Source of the DNA: Sulfurospirillaceae bacterium
GTDB lineage: Bacteria > Campylobacterota > Campylobacteria > Campylobacterales > Sulfurospirillaceae
NCBI GenBank assembly: GCA_028684065.1
Contig: JAQUGO010000004.1
Span: 229,528-293,527 of the forward strand
Reading direction: 5' to 3'
DNA length: 64,000 nucleotides
Position 1 is the stretch's first letter, and each line of letters starts with the position of its first letter. The translations under genes and the position numbers were made by a program. Positions 1-10,100 of the stretch are shown here, piece by piece. The notes below the pieces were generated by a model. It made no database searches, had not been told where the DNA came from, and was given only the letters and a program-made list of their open reading frames with translations.

Positions 1-1
1 T

Positions 2-1036
2 AATCTCAACTCGACTCAACAATTAGGCGCTGTACTGTTTGAACAGTTAGGCCTTCCTCCTTCTAAAAAAACAAAAACAGGTTACAGTACGGATGAATTT
101 GTCTTAAATGAGTTGAAAGAGCAACACCCCAGCATCGCCAAAATTTTAGAATACCGTGAGCTTTACAAACTTAAATCGACTTATATTGAGCCTTTACTCA
201 AACTCTCCAAAGAAAACCCTGACCAAAGAGTGCATACCTCCTTTATCCAAACAGGAACGGCGACTGGAAGACTAAGTTCCAAAGACCCAAATTTACAAAA
301 TATCCCCGTTAAAACCGAACTTGGTCGCGAAGTTCGCGGTGGTTTTGTCGCCAAAGAGGGTTATACATTAGTGGGTATTGATTACTCCCAAATTGAGCTT
401 CGATTACTCGCACATTTTAGTGGTGATGCGGCCATGGTAGAAGCTTTTAGGAGCAATAAAGATATTCACAAAGAAACCGCGTTGAAACTCTTTGGTGAGG
501 CTGAGGCCGATGCTAAACGTGGTGTAGCTAAGAGCATTAACTTTGGTTTACTCTATGGTATGGGGCCTAAAAAACTCTCTGATACCTTAGGTATTACTAG
601 CAAAGAGGCGAAAAGCTATATCGAAAGTTATTTTGAAACATTTCCAACGATTAAAACCTTTTTGACATCTATTGCGGATGGTGCTAAAGAGGTTGGATAT
701 GTGACAACGCTCTTAGGACGAAAGCGCTATTTTGATTTTGAACATGCCAATGGTATGCAATACGCAGGTTATCTCAGAGAAGCAGTTAATACTGTTTTTC
801 AAGGCAGTGCGGCAGATTTAATTAAGATGTCGATGAATGAAATTATGAAAAGTCTCGTGGATGACGAGTCAAAACTACTCTTACAAATTCACGATGAGCT
901 TATTTTTGAGGTCAAAGAAGAGAATGCTGAAGCGTTTGCCAAAAGTGCTAAAGTCGTCATGGAGGGTATTTACAGTTTACATGTACCCCTCAAAGTTTCT
1001 GTGGCTATTGGTAAAAATTGGGGAGAGTTAAAGTAA
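2..1036 (+). CDS. polA: DNA polymerase I, C-terminal part (5'-truncated by window)
   Basis: This is the polymerase domain of family A DNA polymerase I, which fills gaps in repair and Okazaki-fragment processing. The ORF track starts at an internal TTG (113), but the frame is open back to base 2 and the extra residues (including '[15 protein letters not shown]') are typical Pol I sequence, so the gene begins upstream of the window. Visible motifs are '[15 protein letters not shown]', motif A '[16 protein letters not shown]', the O-helix/motif B '[15 protein letters not shown]' and motif C '[10 protein letters not shown]', with both catalytic Asp positions present. The stop codon overlaps the mntP start (TAATG), so the two are probably translationally coupled. 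The 3'-5' and 5'-3' exonuclease regions lie outside the window and cannot be judged. Confidence 0.97.
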   Translation, partial: NLNSTQQLGAVLFEQLGLPPSKKTKTGYSTDEFVLNELKEQHPSIAKILEYRELYKLKSTYIEPLLKLSKENPDQRVHTSFIQTGTATGRLSSKDPNLQNIPVKTELGREVRGGFVAKEGYTLVGIDYSQIELRLLAHFSGDAAMVEAFRSNKDIHKETALKLFGEAEADAKRGVAKSINFGLLYGMGPKKLSDTLGITSKEAKSYIESYFETFPTIKTFLTSIADGAKEVGYVTTLLGRKRYFDFEHANGMQYAGYLREAVNTVFQGSAADLIKMSMNEIMKSLVDDESKLLLQIHDELIFEVKEENAEAFAKSAKVVMEGIYSLHVPLKVSVAIGKNWGELK

Positions 1037-1575
1037 TGTTAGATGTTATCATTTTAGCGTTTGCTTTGAGTATGGATGCCTTTGCTGTTTCGATTGGTTT
1101 GGGAGCTAAAAAACATCAAACGATAGTGCCTATTGCTTTGCGTGCAGGATTGTTTTTTGGCTGCTTTCAAGCCTTGATGCCATTGTTTGGTTATCTTGGC
1201 GGTAAAGGGCTTTTAGGCTGGGTGGATTCCTATACATCATGGATTGCTTTTGGATTGCTTGTTCTCATTGGCGGAAAAATGGTCTATGAGGGGCTAAGTG
1301 AAGGCATCGAAGAGGTTATCCAAAATGTGAGCAATAAAGTCTTGTTACTTTTGGCGATTGCTACGAGCATTGATGCGATGGCGGCTGGTTTTAGTTTGAT
1401 ACTGCTCCCTTTTAATCCGCTTTTGGCGTGTGTGATAATCGGTGTTGTGACGTTTGCGATGAGTTTTGTTGGCGTTTACATTGGTAAATATAGTGGAACA
1501 TGGCTAGAAGGGAAAGCGGAAGTCTTAGGCGGTATCGTCTTGGTTTTAATCGGTTTTAGAATGCTCTTTTTATAA
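1036..1575 (+). CDS. mntP: Putative manganese efflux pump MntP
   Basis: Small polytopic inner-membrane protein of the MntP (YebN, DUF204) family, which exports Mn(II) in characterised members. About six hydrophobic segments are visible in 179 residues. The family's internal duplication shows as two Asp-bearing motifs, '[12 protein letters not shown]' near the N-terminus and '[11 protein letters not shown]' in the second half. The ORF-track start (TTG at 1018) would add six residues that are not MntP-like; the ATG at 1036 overlapping the polA stop as TAATG is preferred. No Mn riboswitch can sit in front because the start is fused to polA, so expression probably follows polA. The gene ends 8 bases before the next ORF. 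Confidence 0.9.
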   Translation: MLDVIILAFALSMDAFAVSIGLGAKKHQTIVPIALRAGLFFGCFQALMPLFGYLGGKGLLGWVDSYTSWIAFGLLVLIGGKMVYEGLSEGIEEVIQNVSNKVLLLLAIATSIDAMAAGFSLILLPFNPLLACVIIGVVTFAMSFVGVYIGKYSGTWLEGKAEVLGGIVLVLIGFRMLFL

Positions 1576-1583
1576 GGAATACG

Positions 1584-2279
1584 ATGAAACACTCAGCAAC
1601 ACTGGATTTACTCAGCGACAAAGTTGTTTTATATGCTGAGGATGAAGCAGGAATCCGTGATGTTGTTGTTGAAATTTTAGAGTTATTTTTTCACAAAGTT
1701 ATCGCTGTAAAAGATGGTGATGAAGCGCTGGAGCAGTTTGAGATAACACCTCCTGATATTTTGATTTTTGATATTTGTTTGCCAAAAACAGATGGACTTG
1801 ACGTGATACAAAAAATTCGTAAAAAGCACAAAAATATCCCTGTGATTATTTTAAGTGCTCACGCAGGGCATGAATATTTATGGCGAGCAGTGGAGCTAAA
1901 AATCACAAAATATCTCGTCAAACCCTTTAAAAAAGAGGATCTTGAAGAAGCTTTGAGACTCTGTTGTGAGGAGTTATCTGGCAATCAAAGTAGCATCATG
2001 CTCACTGAAACAATATTTTATGATGCGTCTAAAAAAATTGTCATAGTTGATGGTAGAGAGTCTAAACTACCTAAAAGTGAAAGCAGATTGCTTGAATATC
2101 TGCTTGAAAATAAAAATAAAGTGATTTCTTGTGAAGTGATAGAAGAATACTTGTGGGGATATGATGGTGGCTCACACTCCAAAGAAGCGGTGAAAGCTTT
2201 GATAAAAGAGTTGCGCAAAAAAATGGGCAAAGATGTTATAAAAAATATTTATGGCTTGGGGTATACCCTTGAAATTTGA
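1584..2279 (+). CDS. OmpR/PhoB-family response regulator
   Basis: Two-domain regulator of 231 aa. The receiver has an acidic pocket (Glu19/Asp20/Glu21), phospho-acceptor Asp63 in 'ILIFDICLP', and Lys in 'YLVKPF'. The C-terminal half is a winged-helix DNA-binding domain ending 'KNIYGLGYTLEI'. An AAGGA ribosome site lies 6 bases before the ATG. Its 3' end overlaps the downstream kinase gene, its likely partner. Because the pair sits directly upstream of tsdA and ttrBCA on the same strand, and those promoters carry a shared 11-bp direct-repeat box, I infer it regulates thiosulfate/tetrathionate respiration. The signal is not visible from sequence. Confidence 0.9.
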   Translation: MKHSATLDLLSDKVVLYAEDEAGIRDVVVEILELFFHKVIAVKDGDEALEQFEITPPDILIFDICLPKTDGLDVIQKIRKKHKNIPVIILSAHAGHEYLWRAVELKITKYLVKPFKKEDLEEALRLCCEELSGNQSSIMLTETIFYDASKKIVIVDGRESKLPKSESRLLEYLLENKNKVISCEVIEEYLWGYDGGSHSKEAVKALIKELRKKMGKDVIKNIYGLGYTLEI

Positions 2280-4023
2280 TTTTAAAAAAATTGATAGTCT
2301 CTTTTCCACAAAATCAAAAACCATTATTCTTGTTTCTTTCATTATGCTACTGCTCTCTTTATTTTTTATCTACCTTCGTTATGCCGATGAAAAAAGATTC
2401 TTACAAGAAAAGCAAAATTTCTATATTGGAAAAGTGCAGAATATTTACATCGAAAGTAAAAAAAGTACCGATAATTTTTTTATCAATCGTGCTTATGCGA
2501 ACTTAGATTCTTATGGTATTAAATTAGCCCTTTCTCATCAAGATGCCCATGATTTAGAAAAACTTTCTCAACCTAGATGGCGCATTTTAAAAAAAGAACA
2601 TCCTTCCTTACAATCAATGGCTTTTTATGACACTAATTTTAGGTTACTCAGCGTCCTAGGTAATGCACAATCTAGCACTATGGATGGTAAACGAAGTGAT
2701 AAAAAAGAGGCGCGCAGTGGCTTTTGTTATTCAGGTGATTTTCTGGTTTATAAAATCATTGTTCCAGCTTTAAATGAAAAATCCGAAACAATAGGCTATC
2801 TTGTCCTGAGTATAGAGCCTGCTTTTTTTCTCAATGAAATTAAAAAACTGATAGGTTTTAGCGGATATATTATCTATCAAAATAAAATTCTCGATAATCA
2901 ATTAGTCAAACATGAACATTACGATGCGGCACTTCTTACAGAGTTTTTAGCACGAAATGATGAAATGCTAGATAGGATAACGCAAGAAGGGCGATATTTT
3001 AAAATTCACAAAATAAAAGAGCACGATTTTTCAAGCAATAAAATTTTTAATATCATTTTCTTTCAAGATATTACACAAGAACAAGTGCAACTTAAAGAAG
3101 CGATTGTAGAGAGTTTTTTTATTGCCTCCTTCCTTTGGATAGTCATTTTAGTCATTTTAAATTACAGTTTTAATATTCTCATTAAGCGCCTAGAAGAGTC
3201 ACACCAAGAGTTGGTGTATAAAGAAGAAAAATTAGCACAACTTAACTTAAATTTAGAATCAAGAGTGGCAGAAGAGATTGAAGAGAGAATGAAAAAAGAG
3301 TATGAAGTGCATGAAAAAGAGCGCATGCTCATTCATCAAAGCAAGCTGGCCAATATGGGAGAAATGATAGGTAATATTGCCCATCAATGGCGACAACCCT
3401 TAACGGAGCTCAGTGCCATTTTAATTGCAATAGAGCTCTTTTTTGAACGAGGAAAACTCAGCGCTCAAAAGCTTTCCGAAAAAATTGAAGCGGCACAAAA
3501 GCAGATAAGTTTTATGTCTCATACCATTGAGGATTTTAGAAATTTTTTTGCCTCTGGTAAACAGAAAAAAATTTATAACCTCGAAGAACCTGTCAAAGAA
3601 GCTCTCAATCTGATTTATTCCTCTTTGCACAACAATCATATTGAGGTTGCTTTACATGTCGATGCTCCAATAATGATAGAGGGCTACGCCAATGAAATAG
3701 CCCAAGCTATTTTAAATATCTTGAGTAATGCTAAAGATATTCTCATTGAGCGTGCAACGTCTCATCCCAAAATCATGATTACGATTCAAGAACATCATGC
3801 TAAAGGAAGCATTACCATAGAAGACAACGCAGGGGGCATTCATATTGAGCCAATTGAAAAAATATTTGAACCTTATTTCAGTACCAAGCATGCTAAAAGT
3901 GGTACCGGTATTGGGCTTTACATGTGTAAAAGCATTATTGAAAAAAATAATCGTGGAGAATTAAATGTTACCAATACGGAAGAGGGAGCAGTGTTTACTA
4001 TTATTTTGGATAAATCACTTTAA
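2251..4023 (+). CDS. Membrane sensor histidine kinase
   Basis: Sensor kinase of about 590 aa: N-terminal membrane helix (residues ~25-43), a periplasmic sensing domain of roughly 240 residues that I do not recognise by name (Cache-like length), a second helix (~285-305), a coiled coil, then a dimerisation domain with His378 in 'NIAHQWRQPL' and an ATPase domain with 'ILNILSNAKD' and 'GTGIGLYMCKSII'. The HQWRQPL H-box, in place of HELRTPL, is a variant common in Campylobacterota. The start is uncertain: ATG 2251 overlaps the regulator gene by 29 bases, and TTG 2269 (MKFDFKKI...) is a good alternative. It forms a pair with the preceding regulator and probably senses a periplasmic signal linked to tetrathionate or thiosulfate. 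Confidence 0.88.
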   Translation: MAWGIPLKFDFKKIDSLFSTKSKTIILVSFIMLLLSLFFIYLRYADEKRFLQEKQNFYIGKVQNIYIESKKSTDNFFINRAYANLDSYGIKLALSHQDAHDLEKLSQPRWRILKKEHPSLQSMAFYDTNFRLLSVLGNAQSSTMDGKRSDKKEARSGFCYSGDFLVYKIIVPALNEKSETIGYLVLSIEPAFFLNEIKKLIGFSGYIIYQNKILDNQLVKHEHYDAALLTEFLARNDEMLDRITQEGRYFKIHKIKEHDFSSNKIFNIIFFQDITQEQVQLKEAIVESFFIASFLWIVILVILNYSFNILIKRLEESHQELVYKEEKLAQLNLNLESRVAEEIEERMKKEYEVHEKERMLIHQSKLANMGEMIGNIAHQWRQPLTELSAILIAIELFFERGKLSAQKLSEKIEAAQKQISFMSHTIEDFRNFFASGKQKKIYNLEEPVKEALNLIYSSLHNNHIEVALHVDAPIMIEGYANEIAQAILNILSNAKDILIERATSHPKIMITIQEHHAKGSITIEDNAGGIHIEPIEKIFEPYFSTKHAKSGTGIGLYMCKSIIEKNNRGELNVTNTEEGAVFTIILDKSL

Positions 4024-4028
4024 AATCT

Positions 4029-4058
4029 CCCTTTTTTCACCCTATTTCAAATTATACT
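4029..4058 (+). promoter_or_regulatory. tsdA promoter: 11-bp direct repeats plus -10
   Basis: Two adjacent 11-mers, CCCTTTTTTCA (4029-4039) and CCCTATTTCAA (4040-4050), are followed by TATACT (4053-4058) as a likely -10. The same arrangement with identical spacing recurs before ttrB (5149-5178). Adjacent 11-bp direct repeats are the usual footprint of an OmpR-family dimer, and the neighbouring regulator (1584-2279) is the obvious candidate. Binding is inferred. Confidence 0.6.
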
Positions 4059-4084
4059 TTATCTAAAATACTAAGGAGGCTATT

Positions 4085-5083
4085 ATGCAAGTAATGTCAA
4101 AAATGGTTTTGGTTTTTGGGGTACTTTCTCTTGTGTCATTAGGGGCATTTGATGTGGGAGAATTGGCAAAACGTGGAGATAAAGGGTTTAAGCCAGTCGT
4201 GGTTAAAGACTGGAGCGCACCTGATGAAAAGACAATTCCTAACACTATGTTTGGCGATTATGTGCGCTATGGCAAAGCATTGATTCAAGAGACTTATAAA
4301 TATATTGGACCTGAAGTTGCTGATAAAAAGATGCGTTATGCAGGGAATAACCTCGCATGTAATAACTGTCACTCAGAGGCAGGTACTAAAAAATACTCGG
4401 CTGGTTTTATGGGAACATTTGCAAATTTTCCACAATACCGTAACCGCGAAGATACTATTGGCACAATCGAAAACCGAATTAATGGATGTATGCAACGCAG
4501 TATGAATGGAAAGCCATTGCCTGAAAGTGGTAAAGAAATGAAAGCGATGGTGGCTTACATGTACTGGTTGGGACAAGGTGTGCCTATTGGTGCCAAAGTT
4601 GAAGGTTCATCATTACCCAAAGTCAATCGTAAAATGATTATGAGTCGTGCGGCAGATCCAATAGCGGGTGAAAAAGTATATAAAGAAAATTGTGCTTCAT
4701 GCCACGGCGATAATGGCCAAGGTGTGAAACGTGAAGGTAAAGCGAACGGGTATGAGTTCCCACCACTTTGGGGACAAGATACCTACAATACAGGAGCTGG
4801 TATGTTTAGGGTCATTAAAGCAGCTGATTGGATTATCGCTAATATGCCTTTAGGTGCAAGCAATGATGCGCGTATTTTAACCGACGCACAAGCTTATGAT
4901 GTGGCTGCTTATATCAATAACTATGATAAACCACATCCTATCAAGGCTAATAAAGATAAAGATTTTCCTGATACCGTTGTAAAAGCAGCTGATAGCGATA
5001 TTGGACCATACAGTGATGATAAAAATCGTCATCAACATAAATTTGGGCCTTATCAAGGTATTATTATCCCTGCTAAAAAATAA
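4085..5083 (+). CDS. tsdA: Dihaem cytochrome c, TsdA-type thiosulfate dehydrogenase/tetrathionate reductase
   Basis: Exported dihaem cytochrome c of 332 aa. An N-terminal signal peptide (~20 aa) is followed by haem site 1 'CNNCH' (92-96) and haem site 2 'CASCH' (203-207). The segment 'RINGCMQRSMNGKPLP' carries Cys135, 39 residues after the haem-1 His. In TsdA enzymes a Cys at this kind of distance is the distal ligand of the active-site haem. Met254 in 'ANMPLG' is a candidate distal ligand for haem 2. TsdA interconverts thiosulfate and tetrathionate in the periplasm and works mainly as a tetrathionate reductase in Campylobacter. A strong ribosome site AAGGAGG precedes the ATG. It is separated from ttrB by a hairpin terminator and a second promoter, so it is probably a co-regulated single-gene unit. 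Confidence 0.8.
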   Translation: MQVMSKMVLVFGVLSLVSLGAFDVGELAKRGDKGFKPVVVKDWSAPDEKTIPNTMFGDYVRYGKALIQETYKYIGPEVADKKMRYAGNNLACNNCHSEAGTKKYSAGFMGTFANFPQYRNREDTIGTIENRINGCMQRSMNGKPLPESGKEMKAMVAYMYWLGQGVPIGAKVEGSSLPKVNRKMIMSRAADPIAGEKVYKENCASCHGDNGQGVKREGKANGYEFPPLWGQDTYNTGAGMFRVIKAADWIIANMPLGASNDARILTDAQAYDVAAYINNYDKPHPIKANKDKDFPDTVVKAADSDIGPYSDDKNRHQHKFGPYQGIIIPAKK

Positions 5084-5090
5084 TTCTCCG

Positions 5091-5113
5091 AAGGCAAGCA
5101 TCATGCTTGCCTT
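5091..5113 (+). terminator. Hairpin terminator after tsdA
   Basis: AAGGCAAGC (5091-5099) and GCTTGCCTT (5105-5113) form a perfect 9-bp stem with a 5-base loop, followed by the T-rich TACTCTTTTC. It lies 7 bases after the tsdA stop, separating tsdA from ttrB. Confidence 0.8.
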
Positions 5114-5148
5114 TACTCTTTTCATTACTTAATATCTTTAAGATTTCT

Positions 5149-5178
5149 CCTTTTTTTCACCCTTTTTAACTTTATACT
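5149..5178 (+). promoter_or_regulatory. ttrB promoter: 11-bp direct repeats plus -10
   Basis: CCTTTTTTTCA (5149-5159) and CCCTTTTTAAC (5160-5170) are followed by TATACT (5173-5178). This matches the tsdA promoter in sequence (TCTCC-T-run-CACCCT) and exactly in spacing from second repeat to -10 (13 bases between their starts). It probably co-regulates the two units through the same response regulator. Confidence 0.6.
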
Positions 5179-5209
5179 GCTATTCAGTAAATATTTTAAA
5201 GGAGTAATC

Positions 5210-6007
5210 GTGAGTGAAAAAAATTCTCGAAGAAGCTTTTTAAGGCAAGGTTTTGGTATCGCCGCCCTGAGTGGTTTAGCCGCGACTTCTGCATCAGCGC
5301 TCTCGTTGCAAAATCCAGGACGTGATGCAGGAGAGATGCGTTATGTTGGCGATAAAAACAAGCATTTGGTGATGGTGATGGATTTGCGAAAGTGCATCGG
5401 ATGTCAGGCCTGTACGGCGGCGTGTAAAGTTGAGAACAAAGTACCTACGTCTCAGTATCGAACCTTTGTCTTAGAAACTGAAATAGGCGAGTTTCCTGAT
5501 GTCCGTAAAGGGTTTTTACCACAACTCTGTAACCATTGCGATAACCCTTCGTGTGTCAGTGTTTGTCCAACAGGAGCTACCTTTAAACGCAAAGATGGCG
5601 TTGTTGTTGTTGATAATACTATTTGTTGGGGATGTGGCTATTGTTTGAGTGCATGTCCTTACGATAAACGCTACTTTAATACCAAAACAAAAACAGCCGA
5701 TAAATGCAACTTTTGCGTGCAACGAGTTGATCAAGGATTACTTCCTGCGTGTGTAGAGACATGTGTCGGAGGGGCCAGAGTTTTTGGAGATATGAACGAT
5801 AAAACATCTGAGGTTTATCATCTTTTGCACACTTTTTCAACTACCGTTTTAAAACCAGAACAGGGTAACAAACCGCAAGTATTCTATATAGGGCTTGATA
5901 ATAAAATCAACGAACTTTTAAACTCAACACAAAGCTTAGATGACATGGTTAAAAAACATGATGGCATACATGCTGAGTGGTCTAAAACATTGATAAAGGA
6001 AATGTAA
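5210..6007 (+). CDS. ttrB: Tetrathionate reductase-type iron-sulfur subunit TtrB
   Basis: Electron-transfer subunit of 265 aa with a twin-arginine signal (SRRSFLRQ, Arg7/Arg8) for Tat export as part of the folded complex. Four ferredoxin-like Cys clusters are visible, starting with Cys62/65/68/72 ('CIGCQACTAAC') and continuing with 'CNHCDNPSCVSVC', 'CWGCGYCLSAC' and 'CNFCVQRVDQG...C', enough for four [4Fe-4S] clusters. The start is GTG with GGAG 5 bases before it. It lies one base before the NrfD-type membrane gene and upstream of the molybdopterin subunit, so it should pass electrons from the membrane quinol oxidase subunit to the catalytic subunit. The sequence alone would also fit a PsrB/PhsB-like subunit; the TtrA partner decides the call. 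Confidence 0.82.
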   Translation: MSEKNSRRSFLRQGFGIAALSGLAATSASALSLQNPGRDAGEMRYVGDKNKHLVMVMDLRKCIGCQACTAACKVENKVPTSQYRTFVLETEIGEFPDVRKGFLPQLCNHCDNPSCVSVCPTGATFKRKDGVVVVDNTICWGCGYCLSACPYDKRYFNTKTKTADKCNFCVQRVDQGLLPACVETCVGGARVFGDMNDKTSEVYHLLHTFSTTVLKPEQGNKPQVFYIGLDNKINELLNSTQSLDDMVKKHDGIHAEWSKTLIKEM

Positions 6008-6008
6008 T

Positions 6009-7178
6009 ATGAATACCTTAATCTCTTCTATAACCCCCAATATTCCATGGGGTATTGATGTACCAAATTATTTTTGGTTTACAGGCAGTTCTGCGGCAGC
6101 TTTTATCATTTCAAGCTTTGCCCATGTTTTTGGGATGGAGCGCTACAAACCAATCGCTGGATTTTCGCTTTTAATGGCATTTGTGCTCCTCGTAGCCGCG
6201 CCACTTAATCTGATTGATGATTTAAAACAACCAGGTAGAGTGCTTAATTTTTTTATGTATGGGTGGGAAAATTTTGGAACGTCTCCTATGAAATGGGGCG
6301 TTATTTTGTTGATGGCCTATCCGGTTTTAATCTTTTTTGAGGCTATCTATATTTACAGACCCTATTTTGTCAAAAAAATGGCAACACTGAGTGGTGTTTC
6401 GCATACATTTTATGGCCTATTAACACTAGGTCGAATGGGGATGAGCCAAGAAGATTTTGACAAAGACCATCGTGTAGGTAAACTACTGGGTATCATTGGT
6501 ATTCCTTTAGCTTTATGTGTTCATGGCTACACCGGTTATATCTTAGGGGTTGTTCATGCTAATGCCCTTTGGCATACCCCACTAATGCCGATTTTATTTT
6601 TAGCTTCAGCGATGGTATCTGGAACAGGTTTTCTTATCGTTATCATTCCTATCTTTCAGAAGTTTTTTACCTCTATGGGCAGTGTCAATCACGACACAAT
6701 GGTGGATTTGGCTAAATTATTAGCACTTTTTATTGTTATTGATTTAGTGATTCGCTTTTTATGGTTAACTTTTGCTATGCCTTTTAATGGTGAAGAGAAA
6801 TACCTTGTATATGCCTTTTTTGAACTTAATTTTCATGAAGTTCTTTATGTGGAATATCTATTGTGTTTGATTATTCCTATGATTGTTGGCTTTAGCGCTT
6901 TACGTAACAATTTTATAGTGCTTTATTGTGCTGGTATTTTATCAGTGGTTGGTGTTTGGCTTTTTAGATGGAATACGGTCATTGGTGGTCAGAGTATCCC
7001 TAAAAGTGCTCCAGGCTTTTTGCATTATAGCCCAGATATATTTTCACAAAGTAGTATCGTTTCAATTTTTTCCAATTGGGGTATTTTAATTGCGCTTGTC
7101 TGTTTTATCTTAGTCATTTTTCCTTGGGATGAGGAGATGGTAGAAAGTTATAGTAAAAGGGTAAATCATGGAAAATAG
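6009..7178 (+). CDS. ttrC: NrfD/PsrC-type membrane subunit, TtrC-like
   Basis: Integral membrane protein of 389 aa with about nine to ten hydrophobic segments, of the NrfD/PsrC family, which oxidises menaquinol and hands electrons to the Fe-S subunit. The opening 'IPWGIDVPNYFWFTGSSAAAF' region and 'HGYTGYILGV' are typical of the family. It starts one base after the ttrB stop and overlaps ttrA by 11 bases, so the three are one operon in the order B-C-A. In Salmonella TtrC anchors TtrAB and completes quinol-dependent tetrathionate reduction; the same role is inferred here. Confidence 0.82.
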   Translation: MNTLISSITPNIPWGIDVPNYFWFTGSSAAAFIISSFAHVFGMERYKPIAGFSLLMAFVLLVAAPLNLIDDLKQPGRVLNFFMYGWENFGTSPMKWGVILLMAYPVLIFFEAIYIYRPYFVKKMATLSGVSHTFYGLLTLGRMGMSQEDFDKDHRVGKLLGIIGIPLALCVHGYTGYILGVVHANALWHTPLMPILFLASAMVSGTGFLIVIIPIFQKFFTSMGSVNHDTMVDLAKLLALFIVIDLVIRFLWLTFAMPFNGEEKYLVYAFFELNFHEVLYVEYLLCLIIPMIVGFSALRNNFIVLYCAGILSVVGVWLFRWNTVIGGQSIPKSAPGFLHYSPDIFSQSSIVSIFSNWGILIALVCFILVIFPWDEEMVESYSKRVNHGK

Positions 7179-10100
7179 TAGAAGAAATTTTTTAATTGGC
7201 ACAGGCATTGTTGCCGCTTCGGCTTCGATTGTTGGGTATAAAGATACTCTTGGTGCGGTAGCTTTGCTTAAAGACAAGGGAGAACGTGCCAAAGATAGTA
7301 TTTATTTTAATGCTTCTGCTGCTGAATTTAGCGTGAAAAACAACACCTTTAGTCCTAATGAGCATTATACGATGGCAAACAGTACATGTAATGGATGTAC
7401 AACGCATTGTGGTGTTCGCGTCAAGATCGAAAAAGAGAGCGGTAAGGTTGTTCGCGTATTTGGAAATCCTTTTCATCCGCTTTCCTCTGATCCGTGGTTA
7501 CCCTATGCGACATCCATTGAGCAGAGTTTTACATTTTTAACGCAAACCCAACACGAACCAAATGCTTATCGCTCCAGTATGTGTGCACGTGGAAATGTGG
7601 CATTTGATAAACTCAATGATGCTTTTCGTGTTCTCAAACCACTCAAAAGAGTTGGCAAACGAGGTGAAAATAAGTGGGTGGAAATTGACATTGAACAACT
7701 ATTGGACGAGGTTGTTAAGGGTGGAAATTTATTTGGTGAAGGTGATGTAGAAGGTTTAGCGGCGACACGTGATCTTGAAACGCTTATTAACCCAGATGAA
7801 CCAAGTTTTGGTTCACGTGCCAATGGTTTATGTATTATTGGTACGGCTGATGAAGGAAGACAAAATTTCATTGTTCCTCGTTTTGTCCAATCGTATGGAA
7901 CCGTGAATTTTATGGGGCATACATCTATTTGCGGACTTTCTATGCGTGCTGGAGAAGCGGCCTATTTGGGGGATTTTAAAAAGTCACCACATTTAAAGCC
8001 AGATTTTGAACATTGTGAATACCTCTTAAGTATTGGCACAGCACCTGGGCAAGCAGGGAATCCTTTCAAAAGACAAGGAAAATTACTGAGTGAAGCGCGC
8101 ACGAATGGAAGACTAAAATATGCAACTGTTCTTCCGATGCAATCTAATGCTGACACCATTGCGATGGGTGATAAAAGCAGTTGGATACCCGTTTTGCCAG
8201 GGGGAGATTTAGCTTTTGTGATGGGTTTATTGCAAATTATTATTGAAAAGGATATGTACAATCTTTCGTATCTTAGTATTCCAAGTGAGAAAGCAAAGAT
8301 AACGCTTAAAGAAGCTTCATGGACTAATGCAACACATCTTGTGATTCAAGATGAAGAGGGCTTTGGGACAATTCTTAAAGAGGGTGAGATGATACTAGTG
8401 CTTGATAGCGCCGATAATCAACTCAAAAATGCCGATGATGTCACGCAAGGCGTGCTTGAATACTCTGGCGAGGTGATATTGAAAGGTAAAATATATACGG
8501 TTAAAACAGCCTTTACACTGTTGCGAGAATCTGCCAATGACTATACGCTTGACATGTATGCCAAAGAGAGTGGTGTGAGTGTTGCGAAGATGCAAGAAGT
8601 GGCACATGAATTTTGCTCTCATGGACGCAAAGTTGCGATTGATTGTCACGGGGGTACGATGCATACAACAGGTTTTTACACAACGTACGCCATTATGATG
8701 CTAGGCGCTATGGTTGGTAACCTGAACTATAAAGGTGGTATGAGTGCTGGGGGTGGAAAATTTAAAGATTTTGCAGGCAAACAGTATAACTTGCTAGCGT
8801 ATAAAGGCAAACCTCAAGTGAAAGGTGCGCGCATCGACAAAGCTAGAATGCCGTATGAAAAAACCAATGAATTTAAAGCTAAAAAAGAAGCGGGCATCAA
8901 CCCTTATCCTGCAAAAGATGCATGGTATCCCCTTGCGGCTGCTTTGGAATCTGATGTCATTAGTAACAGTGCCCATCAATACCCTTATGCGCTTAAAACA
9001 TTGATTTCGTGGAATGCCAATTTTATATATGGGCAAAGTGGTTCGGAACATATCAAAGCACTTTTGCAAGATCCTAAAAAAGCAATTCCTCTTTTTATTG
9101 CGATTGATCCTTTTATCAATGAAACATCGAAATATGCTGATTACATAGTTCCAGATTCTGTGTTGTTTGAAACATGGGGAGCACTTGGTGTTTGGGCAGG
9201 ATGTCAAACGAAGGTAAGCACTATTCGTTTTCCTATTATCAAACCAGCTCAAGCAACCTTTAAAAATGGAGAGCCTATTTGTATGGATAGTTTTTTAATA
9301 GAACTTGGCAAAAAGCTTGGACTTCCAGGCTTTGGTAAGGGAGCAATAAAAGGTGAAAATGGCGAAAATTTTGCATTTGATAGACCACATGATTTTTACA
9401 TCAGAGCGTTTGAAAATATTGCAATGGATGGGACTCCTGTGCCAGATTGTAGCGACGAAGAGATAGAGCTTAGTGGCATCAGTGCTTTTAAACCACTATT
9501 GCAAGAGATATGTAAAGATAATTGGAAAAAAACTGCGTATGTCATGGCACGAGGGGGCCGTTATGAAGATAAAACCAAAAGTTACAATGGTGAATGGCTT
9601 TCACATCCTTATAAAGGAAATATTCATATTTATAATGAAGAATTAGGGACGAAGAAAAATGCGCTTAATGGAAAACGATACAGTGGTGTTCCAAAGTATT
9701 ACATGCAACGAACAGCTATGGGACAAGACTTTGCATCGTTATATCCCAAAGCTAAATTCCCACTGAGTGCTTTTAGCTATAAATCCAATGTACTCTCCCA
9801 AGCGATGGCTTCTAGTAGCTTGCTCAAAGAGATTCATTACACAACCTATGTGGATGTTAATCCCAAAACAGCACAAGATTTTGGTTTGAAACATGGTGAT
9901 TTGGTGAAGGTTTCGTCTGCCAATGGTGAAGTGAGTGGTTATCTTAGACTTAGAAATGGGCTTTATCCTAGTACCATAGGTATTGAACACGGTGCTGGTC
10001 GAGAAGGTGAAGGTGCTGTGGATGTAGAAATTAATGGAAAAGTTTTGAAAGGTCTCGCTATGAGACGTTCAGGTGTTAATATTAATAAACTAGGTCTTTT

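Noticed and set aside
1018-1035. Manganese riboswitch or separate promoter for mntP
   Set aside because: The mntP ATG overlaps the polA stop, leaving no leader; nothing resembling yybP-ykoY is visible.
113-1036. ORF-track start of polA at TTG 113
   Set aside because: The frame stays open to base 2 with Pol I-like residues, so this is an internal codon of a gene cut by the window edge.
8794-9252. 152-aa minus-strand ORF inside ttrA
   Set aside because: It lies wholly antisense to a conserved molybdoenzyme, with Cys/Phe/Arg-rich composition typical of shadow ORFs and no ribosome site.
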